From positions 2,108,001 to 2,172,000 of the forward strand of contig NZ_JABBGC010000001.1 in NCBI RefSeq assembly GCF_012927205.1: a stretch of 64,000 nucleotides of DNA. The letters are read 5' to 3'. Shown here piece by piece: positions 51,870 through 61,600 of this stretch (positions are counted from its first letter, which is position 1; every line of letters starts with the position of its first letter). The notes under the pieces were generated by a model. The model had not been told where the DNA came from, did not search any database, and saw nothing but the letters and a program-made list of their open reading frames with translations. Both the position numbers and the translations under genes were made by a program. The stretch comes from Chitinophaga fulva (GTDB lineage: Bacteria > Bacteroidota > Bacteroidia > Chitinophagales > Chitinophagaceae).

Positions 51870-52427
51870 TTAGTGTTTCCTCCGTAAATCGCACAGCATA
51901 TCGGAATGGATATTCAACCCAATATTGGTCATGTTATACAGGTGCTCGCTGGCAATCAGCCATACCACTTCACAGATCTGTGTTTCGTTGTAGAACATCG
52001 CCATGCGGGAGAAGGTGTCCGGATGTACTTTTTTATGCTGTGTCAGCTCTGTCACATAATCCAGCAACGCTTTCTCTGCGGGCGTAAATAAGGCACTGGT
52101 TTCGTATTCAGGGAGTGCATCAAACTTGGCGTTGTCCATGGAGGTGCGGATAACCTCCCACCGTGCGATGTCCATGCAGAAAAGGCAGATGTTCAGCCGG
52201 GCTACCTGTTGCCGCACCAGCAGAATGGTTTCATTGCTTAAAGTCAGCTTTTTGTCCAGTTTATTCACTTTGCCATAGAACATACCGAAAGCTACCGGGA
52301 GCCGTACAGAATGTACTTTCAGCGGAGCCAGCACTTTACCGAACTGCTTACGGGTGAAATAATAAGCCAGTTTCATCATCAGGCTTTTAGGTTGCTCAAC
52401 GGGTGCGAGAAAAGTGTCCATAATCAT
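51870..52427 (-). CDS. Carboxymuconolactone decarboxylase / AhpD-like protein
   Basis: A 185-residue all-helical protein. The redox-type motif is ARLNICLFCMDIARWEVI (CxxC about 80-83), followed by LFTPAEKALLDYVTEL (about 112-127) and QICEVVWLIASEHLYNMTNI (about 149-168), typical of the CMD family. AhpD has a His three residues after the second Cys; here that position is Ile, so peroxidase-adaptor activity may be altered. Monocistronic. Confidence 0.8.
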   Translation of the reverse strand: MIMDTFLAPVEQPKSLMMKLAYYFTRKQFGKVLAPLKVHSVRLPVAFGMFYGKVNKLDKKLTLSNETILLVRQQVARLNICLFCMDIARWEVIRTSMDNAKFDALPEYETSALFTPAEKALLDYVTELTQHKKVHPDTFSRMAMFYNETQICEVVWLIASEHLYNMTNIGLNIHSDMLCDLRRKH

Positions 52428-52548
52428 GCTTTTTATCAGGGTGATATAATGTTTTTCGAATGTTATACCCTTATATCAACTGAACTTCCCGGAATAGGAC
52501 ACCTGGCGAAAATTTTTTTTAGTAACTTTCCTTTTTTAAAAACACCGA

Positions 52549-52576
52549 TTGATTGTCAGTATATAAAATATATTTG
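52549..52576 (+). promoter_or_regulatory. Promoter of the three-gene overlapping operon
   Basis: TTG at 52549-52551 and TATATTTG at 52569-52576, spacing 17, with a leader of about 40 bases to the ATG at 52621. Confidence 0.5.
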
Positions 52577-52620
52577 GTAACCCCCATTGGTATGTCTGAT
52601 GGAATTTAACCTTACCCTGA

Positions 52621-53736
52621 ATGAACAATAATATCACCGTAGAACCATTTCAGATTGAAACCACCCGCACGGCGTTAGCGGTAGTCACGCACCTCACGGC
52701 CACAACAGGCGTATCCCACCGCGATAACATCACCTATGGCGAACAGACGCTCATGGCCAACTATGTCTATAACAGCCGTTCCTATAAAACGGTGTATACC
52801 CTGATGGATGCTGATGGCACTGTCATTAACAGCTACGAGGAGGAAGATGGTGTACTGCCAACGCTGTTTACCAGCCCGTCGGGGGAGGCATTCGTGTCTG
52901 TTGTGCCCTATCATCCGGATAAGGAGCTGGAAATCAGCATACCTGTTTTTAACCGGGAGCAAACAGAAAAACCGAAGGGCAACCGTCCTTTTACCGGCAA
53001 TTTCATGAACGTGGTAAAAGACACTGCCGTTTTCTATGACAAAGACCAGTGGTCTTCTGAAAAACCGGACAAGATGCTCACCATCGTCTTTAAAGACGGG
53101 ATCATCAAAAAGAAAAACAATATCAAAATACCGCCGCCCGCACATAATAAGATATACGTCGCAGACAATGAGATTCATCTGCTGCGAGAGGTAAATGAGC
53201 AGTGGATACACCGGCAAATCAATGAAAAAGGAGAGGAGGTGAAACGCCGGGAACTGGATATGGGAAGACACTACGCCCGGGATATCATCACCTGCTCCTT
53301 TGAAGAAACCTCCTGCCTGCTGGCAGATGAGGAAAACGGCCTGTTGGCCCTCCTGCTGGTAGATACCGCCGGAACGGTGACCCGTAAAGAACTGTTTGAT
53401 CTGGGGGACCCGATTTTTAATACCTGGTGTGCGGTCTGTATCGGTCCGGGTACCTTCGCTATTCGTTTTAATACAGAATTTGGGAACGGCTGGATGGTGG
53501 TCCGCAACCATCAGCTGGTCGAACTGTTCTATAGTAAAGGTGTGCAGGGATACAAAAACCTGCTGACCGGTGAAGTGATCAGCATCCCAACGGAAGACAA
53601 ACTGATACTCTCCGGACTGAATAAAACCCGGGAAAATGCGCTGGCTGCCATTATCTACCTTAAATCAGACAAATCCAAAGAACAAAAAACATTGTTTATT
53701 ATCAACAGAACAATAACGACAGATGGAAACGGATGA
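52621..53736 (+). CDS. Unknown protein, first of three overlapping genes
   Basis: A 371-residue soluble protein without signal. Its repeated beta-strand pattern (YKTVYTLMDADGTVINSYEE, FLADE-like LLADEENGLLALLLVDTAGT, FAIRFNTEFGNGWMVVRNHQ) suggests a propeller-like fold, but no family is recognised. It overlaps the DMP19-like gene by 14 bases, so translation is probably coupled. Confidence 0.6.
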   Translation: MNNNITVEPFQIETTRTALAVVTHLTATTGVSHRDNITYGEQTLMANYVYNSRSYKTVYTLMDADGTVINSYEEEDGVLPTLFTSPSGEAFVSVVPYHPDKELEISIPVFNREQTEKPKGNRPFTGNFMNVVKDTAVFYDKDQWSSEKPDKMLTIVFKDGIIKKKNNIKIPPPAHNKIYVADNEIHLLREVNEQWIHRQINEKGEEVKRRELDMGRHYARDIITCSFEETSCLLADEENGLLALLLVDTAGTVTRKELFDLGDPIFNTWCAVCIGPGTFAIRFNTEFGNGWMVVRNHQLVELFYSKGVQGYKNLLTGEVISIPTEDKLILSGLNKTRENALAAIIYLKSDKSKEQKTLFIINRTITTDGNG

Positions 53737-54175
53737 ACAAAGACAGGCCTTTGAAGATTATTCGTTCGAGGTAACCAGACGGCTCTTCGATCAACACGGC
53801 GGAAAACTGGACCAGCTCCCGGAAAAAGAACAGGAAGTGGTACGGATATGGCGACTGGAAGCAGACATGTATAACGGTGGATTCCTGCAGTACTTCTGCA
53901 ACTGGGGCTACGAGAACTTTGAGAAAACCCAGGCGATATTGACCAAACTGGGCGCAGTCAAAAGCCTGGCGATCATCACAGAATATGAAAAAACAATCGC
54001 TGTGCTGAAAGAGGAAGAGAGAATCAAAGAACTGTGGGATATCCCCAGGTACCTCGACGAGTACCTTAACGAGGAACAACAGCAACGGCTCAACGAACTG
54101 GATGAGCTGTACTGGGAAAACCCCGATGATATTCAATTATTGTGTTATAACTATTATTTGAAACAAGATGCGTAA
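53723..54175 (+). CDS. DMP19/DUF4375-like acidic protein
   Basis: A 150-residue, Glu-rich helical protein. The core EADMYNGGFLQYFCNWGYEN (about 46-65) is the NGGFxQYF signature of the DUF4375 family. A Neisseria member, DMP19, mimics DNA charge and sequesters a repressor. The many acidic residues here are in keeping, but no target is known. It overlaps both neighbours (14 and 8 bases), so the three genes act as a unit. Confidence 0.72.
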   Translation: METDEQRQAFEDYSFEVTRRLFDQHGGKLDQLPEKEQEVVRIWRLEADMYNGGFLQYFCNWGYENFEKTQAILTKLGAVKSLAIITEYEKTIAVLKEEERIKELWDIPRYLDEYLNEEQQQRLNELDELYWENPDDIQLLCYNYYLKQDA

Positions 54176-54761
54176 CAAATCAATGTTTTTAATCCTGCTC
54201 CTGGCGCTGGGGGCAACCTGCGTAAGGGCACAGGCTAAAGTCAACGACTATCTGAATATACCAGGACCGCTGCAGCTCAACAATGCCGCCTATCGACTGG
54301 CATGGTCTGCACACCCCAACAATAACTATTACAAGCAGGAATACCTGGTACCCGGAGAAACCCTGGAGAAATTTAATTCCCTGGTTACCATTGACTTCCT
54401 AAAGGGTGATTTCCAGCCCGGCGACCTGGTAAGCCAAAAGGTAGAGGAACTGAAAAAACTACAGGCATCGAATCCATTGGTAAATTATAATGTGTATGAA
54501 AAAGACCAGCAGTACATTTTAGATTTCCTGGTGAGCCAAAGTTCAGCCGATGGCAAACAGCTACTGATCGTGGAAAGAAATGTATATCGGTATCAACGCA
54601 ACGCCAACCCTGAACAGCCGGGTGTTCTACTGCTGTGCGCGAGCCAGCGTGCCTATGGCAATGGTATTGAATCGTTCCTCAAAAAGCTGAAAACGGATAA
54701 GATGAAGCTGGTCAATGAGGTGGCAGCATATAAGATGCCGGCGGTCAGTGCCAAACAGTAA
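54168..54761 (+). CDS. Unknown secreted protein, third of the overlapping set
   Basis: A 197-residue protein with a signal peptide (about 1-22, cleavage after VRAQA). The mature part has DYLNIPGPLQLNNAAYRLAW (about 27-46) and a charged helical end. Not recognised. It starts eight bases inside the DMP19-like gene. Confidence 0.6.
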   Translation: MRNKSMFLILLLALGATCVRAQAKVNDYLNIPGPLQLNNAAYRLAWSAHPNNNYYKQEYLVPGETLEKFNSLVTIDFLKGDFQPGDLVSQKVEELKKLQASNPLVNYNVYEKDQQYILDFLVSQSSADGKQLLIVERNVYRYQRNANPEQPGVLLLCASQRAYGNGIESFLKKLKTDKMKLVNEVAAYKMPAVSAKQ

Positions 54762-54862
54762 TACATTTCCCCTTCATTCTTAAAGGCGTGTTAAAATTTT
54801 CTTGTACGCCCCGTAACATCCCTTTGCGGCATAATAACCGGGTAGGTTATACGTTTTTCACC

Positions 54863-54870
54863 TAAATTTG
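54863..54870 (+). promoter_or_regulatory. -7 element before the CsgG-like gene
   Basis: TAAATTTG matches TAnnTTTG, 66 bases before the ATG at 54936. No clear TTG at -33. Confidence 0.45.
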
Positions 54871-54935
54871 GATCTGAAAAACTTATAGCCAACAAATAAT
54901 CCGGATGCTCATAAAGCCGCCGGGCCCATAGGAGT

Positions 54936-55763
54936 ATGAAGAAGAACATAATTACGGCTGCCGCTTTGCTGCTGGCTTCCTGCGCTTTCGGTCAAACTAA
55001 ACCGCTCATCGGTATTGTTTTCAAAGGAATTGACAGTACCGGCCATCAGGCCGCTATTCGGAATACCGTGGAAGATGCCTTCCTGCGTGCCAAACGCTTT
55101 GATTTTGTGGAGCGTGGTGAAATGAATGAGATAAAATCCCAGCCAACGGAAAGTGCACAGCTGGAAGCTATGAAAGAGCTGAAAGCCCAATATCTGCTGG
55201 TCGGCAATGTAGTGAGTGTGATGGAAGACCAGAAACAAGCCAAACTGCCGGTATTCGGTAATTCCGTAACCCAGCAAACGGAAGTCATCTTTAATGTGAA
55301 AGTACTGGACGTTAATTCCGGTGAACTGGTAGCTGCCGGCAATTTTTCCAATACAGGCAAAGGGAAGAACGGCTTCCACGATGCACTGGCCGGTACCCGC
55401 GGCCGCCTCGATAAATTCGTAAAGGAGAACTTCAGACTGATGGCCACCATCGCTTCTGTAGAGGAAAAAAACGCCTACGGCGATGCCGTGAAAGTGCTGC
55501 TGTCTGCCGGTAAAGCGGTAGATCTCCGTGAAGGTGACGAATTTAAAGTCTATGAATCCGTGGAAGTAAACGTGGACGGCAAAAAAATCACCCGTAAGAA
55601 AACCGTGGGAAAGATTATCGTTTCCAGGATAGAGGATGAACACTTCAGCGTTTGCGCCGTGGTGGAAGGCGCTGGGGAAATTACGAAGCTGGTCGGCAGC
55701 GGCGCTACCCTTCGCTGTGAACTGACTGCCGAAGCACCGAAGAAATTATTTTTCCAGAAATAA
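54936..55763 (+). CDS. CsgG-like secreted protein
   Basis: A 275-residue protein with signal MKKNIITAAALLLASCAFGQ, with either a lipobox at Cys 16 or cleavage after FGQ. Residues about 22-160 follow the CsgG/LpoB-type periplasmic fold: PLIGIVFKGIDSTGHQAAIR, RFDFVERGEMNEI, AQYLLVGNVVSVMED and VIFNVKVLDVNSGELVA. The C-terminal part contains a GKAVDLREGDEFKVYE segment like a flagellar-assembly or SH3-type beta domain. The transmembrane strands of true CsgG are not evident, so a pore role is not claimed. Confidence 0.55.
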   Translation: MKKNIITAAALLLASCAFGQTKPLIGIVFKGIDSTGHQAAIRNTVEDAFLRAKRFDFVERGEMNEIKSQPTESAQLEAMKELKAQYLLVGNVVSVMEDQKQAKLPVFGNSVTQQTEVIFNVKVLDVNSGELVAAGNFSNTGKGKNGFHDALAGTRGRLDKFVKENFRLMATIASVEEKNAYGDAVKVLLSAGKAVDLREGDEFKVYESVEVNVDGKKITRKKTVGKIIVSRIEDEHFSVCAVVEGAGEITKLVGSGATLRCELTAEAPKKLFFQK

Positions 55764-55773
55764 AGTGATACTA

Positions 55774-55806
55774 AAAAGCGGCTGCCTCAAGCAGCCGCTT
55801 TTTTAT
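55774..55806. terminator. Terminator between CsgG-like gene and serine hydrolase
   Basis: A 12-bp stem AAAAGCGGCTGC / GCAGCCGCTTTT with a CTCAA loop, then more T. It is suited to both converging genes. Confidence 0.85.
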
Positions 55807-56891
55807 TTTAACTCCTCCAGCGCAATCGCCGCCACATCTTCTGTTACTTTCGTAGGCGAATTACAGTCGCAATTACTTAATCCCACCACGTAGATATCTT
55901 CTCCCGGGATATAAACTGCCATTGACTTGTACCCGAAGATATGGCCTCCATGCACTCTGGCGGGTACGCCTTTAATGTCTTTGAGTTGCCAGCCATAACC
56001 ATACGTATGTGCCTCTCCGTTATTTAAGGTATAATGTGTAAATGCTTTCTGCATTGCTGTGGTGTTCAGCAACAGATGCTGGTTGAGCGCATTTTGCCAC
56101 TTCAGCAGGTCTGTTGCGGTAGACATCAATGCGCCGGCAGAGTAAGCGATATCATAACTGATCCTGGTTTTATTCACATATACGGAGTCCCTTTTGTGAT
56201 AGCCATAGGCCCTGTTTTTGATGATCTGCCTGTCAGTGGCATAGTAGGTGTTATGCATACCTATTTTATCGAGGATGTTTTTCTGGATGAAATCTTCGTA
56301 ATCTTCTCCGGAAACCTTCGCTATAACATATCCCAACAGGAAGTAACCCGAATTGTTATACGAATATTTTTCGCCAGGAGCACCGTCAACAGGTTCATTT
56401 TTGAAGAAATCGATCACCATCTCCGGGGTCATTTCCTTTTGTCCGATGGTGAAAAGGTTTTTCATACGGGTAAAATCCTGGATGCCGGAAGTGTGGGTCA
56501 ACAGGTGATGCAGTGTTATCTTATCGCCTGAAGGGTAGTCAGGCAGATACTTTGACAACGGGTCATTAACGCTTAATTTCCCTTGCTGCTCCAGCATCAG
56601 TATGGCTACGGCGGTAAACTGCTTGGTCATGGAGCCTATCTGGAACACATTGTCTATTTTGACTGGTACGTCCAGTTCGAGATTGGCTTTGCCCCAGGCT
56701 TTCTGATAAACGGGCTTGCCTTTCCGGGCAATCATAAATACGCCTCCGGGGCCGTTGGGGTCTTTAAAAAGTGTGGAAATCAGGCTGTCGACCCGCGTTT
56801 CCAGCCGTTGGGCGGAAATAATCCGGGTGGGGCAACAGACGGTAAGCAACAGTAACAGTAATAAGGGATAGCATTGTTTGAAAGGCATCAT
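55803..56891 (-). CDS. Class C beta-lactamase-fold serine hydrolase
   Basis: A 362-residue exported enzyme (hydrophobic signal LLLLLLLTVCC, about 9-19). The catalytic SxxK is in IGSMTKQFTAVAIL (Ser about 76), the YxN in YSYNNSGYFLLGYVIAK (about 162) and the HGG-type motif in VHGGHIFGYKS (about 320). This is the Pfam beta-lactamase/AmpH/EstB group that includes peptidases and esterases; real beta-lactam hydrolysis is not implied. ATG at 56891 is chosen because it starts the signal peptide; a longer open frame upstream has no signal. It lies 175 bases after the lipoprotein gene of locus 4. Confidence 0.85.
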   Translation of the reverse strand: MMPFKQCYPLLLLLLLTVCCPTRIISAQRLETRVDSLISTLFKDPNGPGGVFMIARKGKPVYQKAWGKANLELDVPVKIDNVFQIGSMTKQFTAVAILMLEQQGKLSVNDPLSKYLPDYPSGDKITLHHLLTHTSGIQDFTRMKNLFTIGQKEMTPEMVIDFFKNEPVDGAPGEKYSYNNSGYFLLGYVIAKVSGEDYEDFIQKNILDKIGMHNTYYATDRQIIKNRAYGYHKRDSVYVNKTRISYDIAYSAGALMSTATDLLKWQNALNQHLLLNTTAMQKAFTHYTLNNGEAHTYGYGWQLKDIKGVPARVHGGHIFGYKSMAVYIPGEDIYVVGLSNCDCNSPTKVTEDVAAIALEELK

Positions 56892-57066
56892 GGTTGAAAA
56901 ATAGATTTTGATGTCTTCAAAAGTACGGGGGAGAGGGCCCTTGGGGATGTCATCTGTTGTCAATACAGGCATATTTGGTGTAAAACCCTGGTTATTTGTG
57001 ATGGAGGGAGGAGAAAACATGAATGCCCCGGCTGTTCGCAGCCAGGGCATTCGTAGCGGGAGAAAT

Positions 57067-57864
57067 TTACCAGGGCCTGTCGGCCTGAAAAAATAAACAG
57101 GACCTTTCCAATTGAGAAGAGCTATGGGCCAGAAAATAAGACTGCACCAGTCCTTTTTCACCGGTAAGGGGAAAACCCATACCAAATGCAGAAATCTTAC
57201 TGTCATTTTCGTTGTCGTTAAAAGCCCATTGATCTGTTGTACCGGCCAGCGTAAAATGAATATTGGCGGACCGTAGTTCATTTTTGTCATCAAAATCGGC
57301 GGAGGGCACATAATCGGGATATATCCACGTATTAGGGTTCACATTTTTAGCAAGATATGCCCTGTACTCTTTGCCAGTGGCGGCGTCTTGCCGATAGAGG
57401 AAAATATCAAAAGCGGCATCGCTCCCGGTGTAACGGAGATAAAATCCCAGTTTGTTAGTAGCAGGGTCTGTTGCCGGCGGGTTGATAGCCAGCTCTTTCC
57501 CGTCAATATAAATGAAGTTAAAATTGGCTTTGGTTCCGGTGGCAGGTAAAGGTTTACTGAAAACAACCGCTTTAGTTTCCATGTCTGTGAGTGTTAGTAC
57601 AGCTTGTGGCCGGTTTACCGGGTACGTATATACGGTATTAAAGCTAACCAGTGATGACGGATTGACAATATACTTGCCGCCAGCAACGGATGGACCAAAA
57701 GAAGTGGTGTCAATGGACACCTGCAGGGCATTATTGTTCCCATTGTAGCCGTTAATGATTATCTGCATGGCTTTTTCTGCCTGTAGGTCTTCTTTGTTGC
57801 AGGCGGTGAATAGTATACAAAGCAGGACGGCGATGATGCTGATATGTTTTTGTAGAGACTTCAT
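57067..57864 (-). CDS. Lipoprotein of locus 4 (second of two related)
   Basis: A 265-residue lipoprotein (signal ends LLCILFTAC, Cys 21). After it comes IIINGYNGNNNALQVSIDTT (about 35-54), which matches VTVKGYNGDAEPLLVKVDTF of the neighbouring lipoprotein. A beta-rich body includes VLTLTDMETKAVVFSKPLP, NFIYIDG and LGFYLRYTG. Family not named. Its place after a TonB receptor suggests a surface ligand-binding partner replacing SusD. It lies 12 bases after the related gene. Confidence 0.72.
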   Translation of the reverse strand: MKSLQKHISIIAVLLCILFTACNKEDLQAEKAMQIIINGYNGNNNALQVSIDTTSFGPSVAGGKYIVNPSSLVSFNTVYTYPVNRPQAVLTLTDMETKAVVFSKPLPATGTKANFNFIYIDGKELAINPPATDPATNKLGFYLRYTGSDAAFDIFLYRQDAATGKEYRAYLAKNVNPNTWIYPDYVPSADFDDKNELRSANIHFTLAGTTDQWAFNDNENDSKISAFGMGFPLTGEKGLVQSYFLAHSSSQLERSCLFFQADRPW

Positions 57865-57876
57865 GATTCAGTTGTT

Positions 57877-58653
57877 TTATAACTCCAGATTTTTGTTAAA
57901 CCTTATACTATTCCCTGTTTCACTTTCACTAAAAATATGGATGGTGGAAGACGGAGTGGATGCAGAGGGGGTAGGGGCGCTGGATGAAGTGGCATGCCAG
58001 GTGTATGGTGTTCCCTGCGTGTAAAACTCATTGGTGCCGGCTTTGTAGATGTAAGCCTTAAACAGCACGGCCGTATTCTGTCCGTTATACTGCTGACCGG
58101 TGGTGGAAAACGTGGATAAAGTCACGGTTTCACTGAACTCGTTAGGTTTTACATTTTTAATGCGGATGATTTCTTCAAACACTTTTGGGGTGAAATAATA
58201 TTTCCCCAATACGATATCTACTGGTTGGTCATAATGGGTCAGGGTAGGATTGAAGAGGTAGGATATTTTGATTTTACCATCTTCTTTGGCCTGTTTTTGT
58301 GGCATGTTCATTACTTGCCCGTTCATGTAAAAAAAGCTGATAGTGGTGGGGCCGTCACCTTTTTTTAATTCTTTTTCCAGGATAACTTTTCCTGTTTCCT
58401 GCCCGGAAATGGTCAGTTTCACGGTATGCTGATTACCCGGAAAAGTGTAGGCTTCGCTTTGGTCAAAACTGCCTGAGGTCAGGATGTTTTTGAATTTAAA
58501 AGTGTCCACTTTTACAAGCAATGGTTCGGCGTCTCCGTTATATCCCTTAACGGTAACTGGCAGCATATCGCCTTTGTAAAAGAAATCGTCTTTTTTATTG
58601 CAGGCCACTGCTGTCAACAAAAAAATCAACGTAAATATTTTATGGTGTTTCAT
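57877..58653 (-). CDS. Lipoprotein of locus 4 (first of two related)
   Basis: A 258-residue lipoprotein (MKHHKIFTLIFLLTAVAC, Cys 18). It has VTVKGYNGDAEPLLVKVDTF (about 32-51), VKLTISGQETGKVILEKELK and a FFYMNGQ segment, in the same order as in its neighbour. The C-terminal end has a Ser/Thr/Pro-rich linker (SSSAPTPSASTPSSTIHIF). An upstream in-frame ATG at 58680 would place nine polar residues before the signal, so 58653 is preferred. It starts 31 bases after the receptor stop. Confidence 0.72.
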   Translation of the reverse strand: MKHHKIFTLIFLLTAVACNKKDDFFYKGDMLPVTVKGYNGDAEPLLVKVDTFKFKNILTSGSFDQSEAYTFPGNQHTVKLTISGQETGKVILEKELKKGDGPTTISFFYMNGQVMNMPQKQAKEDGKIKISYLFNPTLTHYDQPVDIVLGKYYFTPKVFEEIIRIKNVKPNEFSETVTLSTFSTTGQQYNGQNTAVLFKAYIYKAGTNEFYTQGTPYTWHATSSSAPTPSASTPSSTIHIFSESETGNSIRFNKNLEL

Positions 58654-58683
58654 GTTTCTTTTTTTAGGATGATCAGGCATTGT

Positions 58684-61600
58684 TTAGAAAGAATAGGAAA
58701 CAGACAAACTGAAAGACGTGCCTACCTTACGGATGAAGGTATCCTTGTCTCCGACGCGGGTCTTTGTTTTTCCGTCTGCTGATGTTTCATAATGTCCTTC
58801 TTCGTATCGCTGTGAGAAGCCTTCTTTCCACTCGTAGATGTCGCTCCATTCTGTTACCGGGATTTCTGACAGGGATAGGCCGTTCCATCTGTCCTGGTAT
58901 TTGTAGGTATCATTGCTGTTGATGAAGAAGCGGTAAGGGCTGTTGAGGATATTGCTTACGTTCAGTCTTACATTGAGTTTTTTATCTTTTAAGAAGGCAT
59001 AGCTCAACTGTGCATCCAGCTGGTCGCGCGGGCGTTCGTATTCAACAATGTTGGGTGTCATGCCTGCGGTGAAGGTTTTATAACCCATATGGTTAAACGC
59101 AACGTTTGCTCCGAAGCGGTTGCCGGTGTATTGGAGGCCAATATTGTAGGTTACTGGCACCTGTCCGTACAAGGGTCTTTTTTCTTTCTGTAACATTTTA
59201 GTGCGGTACTCATAGTTTTTGCCGTACTTATCATCCGTCATGCTTCTGCCCTGGAAGGTACTGGCCTGTACCTCTGAACTTTGAAGGGTAAGGTTGCCGC
59301 TCAGGAAGATGTTGTTCAACCATTTCCAGCCGGGGTTGATGAACCCGAGGCGTTTGCGCATATCAAACTCCCAACCGTTGACCTTTGCCCACTCGGAGTT
59401 TTGGGTAACTACATATACTCTCATGCTGGCATCCGGTTGCATGCGATACAGTTCCACAGGCTTATCAAAGTATTTATAAAAATATCCTGCGGAGATGACC
59501 TCACCCGGCTGCGGATACCATTCCAAACGGAAATCGTAGTGATCTATCAGGGTGGACAATACGCCTTCATTACGGCGATATGCACCGATAGCAGGATCGT
59601 AGCGCAGCATACGGGAGTTTTCAATCAGGGCAGGTCTTACTACCGATTGAGCATAGGCCGCTCTTATGTTAAAATCCTTCAGTGGTGTGGCGGTAAGGCT
59701 GGCGGATGGCAGGTAACGCCACTTTTTTTCTTCGGTGGTAGGATCAGCGAATGGGGATACTATTTTACCAGTTTCAGGATCAACATATTTGAGTTTTTCT
59801 CCCTGGTCCATCATCGCGCTGATGGCGAGGTCGTTTGTGCCGTTTTTCAGTCTTTCGTATTGATAGTATTCTGCCCTGATGCCCCATACCAGGCGAAGCC
59901 AGCTGGTAATGCGGTTGTCCAGCATACCATAAATAGCCTGATTGGTATTTTTACCTTCGTAGCTGTTCCGGGAAAATGCTGCCGGGTAATACAGGAGGTC
60001 TTTCAGCGGATTATTGAATTCAAGGTATTTGCTCCATTCCTGTACTGGCACAAACGGATAGACGTTACCGATAGTTTCTACTGTGCCAATCGGTAATACC
60101 ATCCAGTCATACATGCCCTGGCGTTCCATATACTGGTAACCGCCTTTTGCAGTTTGTTTTTGTCCCAGTACATTAAAATGATAGCTGAGTGCAGCTTCTG
60201 CTATTTTATTGGTTTCTTCATACCGGTACTGGGCCCTGTTGAAAGTGCCGTTACCCGGATTGGTAACGCCGCTGGGTAATACATTGTAGGTGGTATTGTT
60301 GAGTGTACGGGTGGGGCCCAGCCAGGCCTCTACCGCATCCTTTTCCAGGTTGGTCAGTTTGTTGCGGGAGAGGTTCCAGTCGAATTGAAAAGCACCCAAT
60401 GTATGCTCGCCATTGATGCGGTTTTGCAGCAGGTCAATAAATTTGGGACGGTCATATTCCCGGATAGCGGGATCAGCTCCAAAGCCGATATCATTGCCCC
60501 AGCCTACAATACGGGAAAACTGATTATTGAATACCCGGGAGTAAAAATTACGGGCGGTGATTTTGTGGTTTTTGGAACTCCAGCCCATATTGAGCAATGC
60601 ACCCCAGGTAGTATTGAAATTATATTGTTTGGAGGAAGTGGCATCTATTTCTTCTCCGGTCTCCGCGTTATAGGCTGTGCCACCTAATTTCTCCCAGTCT
60701 CCCCGTTCAAAATGGGAGATGTCATCAATAGATTGTTCATTGCGGTAACTCACAGAACCTACGAAGCCAACGCGATGGTCTTTAAGCTGATAGCTGCGTC
60801 CAAGGCTGAACTGGTAGTTTTGTCCGGGTGCGGCCCTGTAGTTCCTTGTTCCCATTCTTTCCAGTCCGCCTATTCTTTTGTTCTGCGCTGCAATCATCGC
60901 CGGTGTGATCGGGGTGATACCTGCCGGTGGAACAGCGTTAGGATTTTTGGGGTTGTAGTTTTGATTGCTGAAGGTCAGCAGATCATCAGGAAAATGGTCC
61001 CTGCTGCCGTCGTCAAAACCCAGGTAGTCCTTGCTGCCACGGCCATAGCCGAGGAATTCCTTACCGGTGCTGCCCACCGTATATTTTCCGCCTATACCAA
61101 TGGTGGTAAAGTTCTGATGAGGGATAGCGAAGGTATTTACCTGTATGAGACCGCCACCAAAGCCAAAACTCATGTCTGGCGTGGAGGTCTTGGATACGAT
61201 CACATTGTCGATCAGGTTGCTGGGGATGATGTCAAATTCGAAATCACGCACTTGTACGTCCGTACTGGGTAAAATGGCGCCGTCCATCATGGCTACATTG
61301 TACCGTTCTGCAATACCGCGTACGACTACACGACGGTTGTCGTTGGTGCTGATGCCGGAAATCCGCTTTAACGTTTCGCCTACATTTTTGTCGGGCAACG
61401 CTGCAATCTGTTCTCTGCTGATGCCGTTGGAGATACCGGCTTCATTCTTTTGGCGGGCATAGAGCGCATTGATACTTTCTTTTTTTGCGGAAGAGGTGAT
61501 CACCACACCTGCCAGTGTTTTTTTCTCTCTTTTTAGGGTGATGCTTAAGTCAAAAGTCTGCTCGTCTTTTACTTCGATGTCGGTTACCAGCTTGGAGATA

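Noticed and set aside
55803..57311. Longer serine hydrolase starting at 57311
   Set aside because: The extra 140 residues overlap the neighbouring lipoprotein gene on the same strand and lack a signal peptide, whereas the ATG at 56891 begins a good signal.
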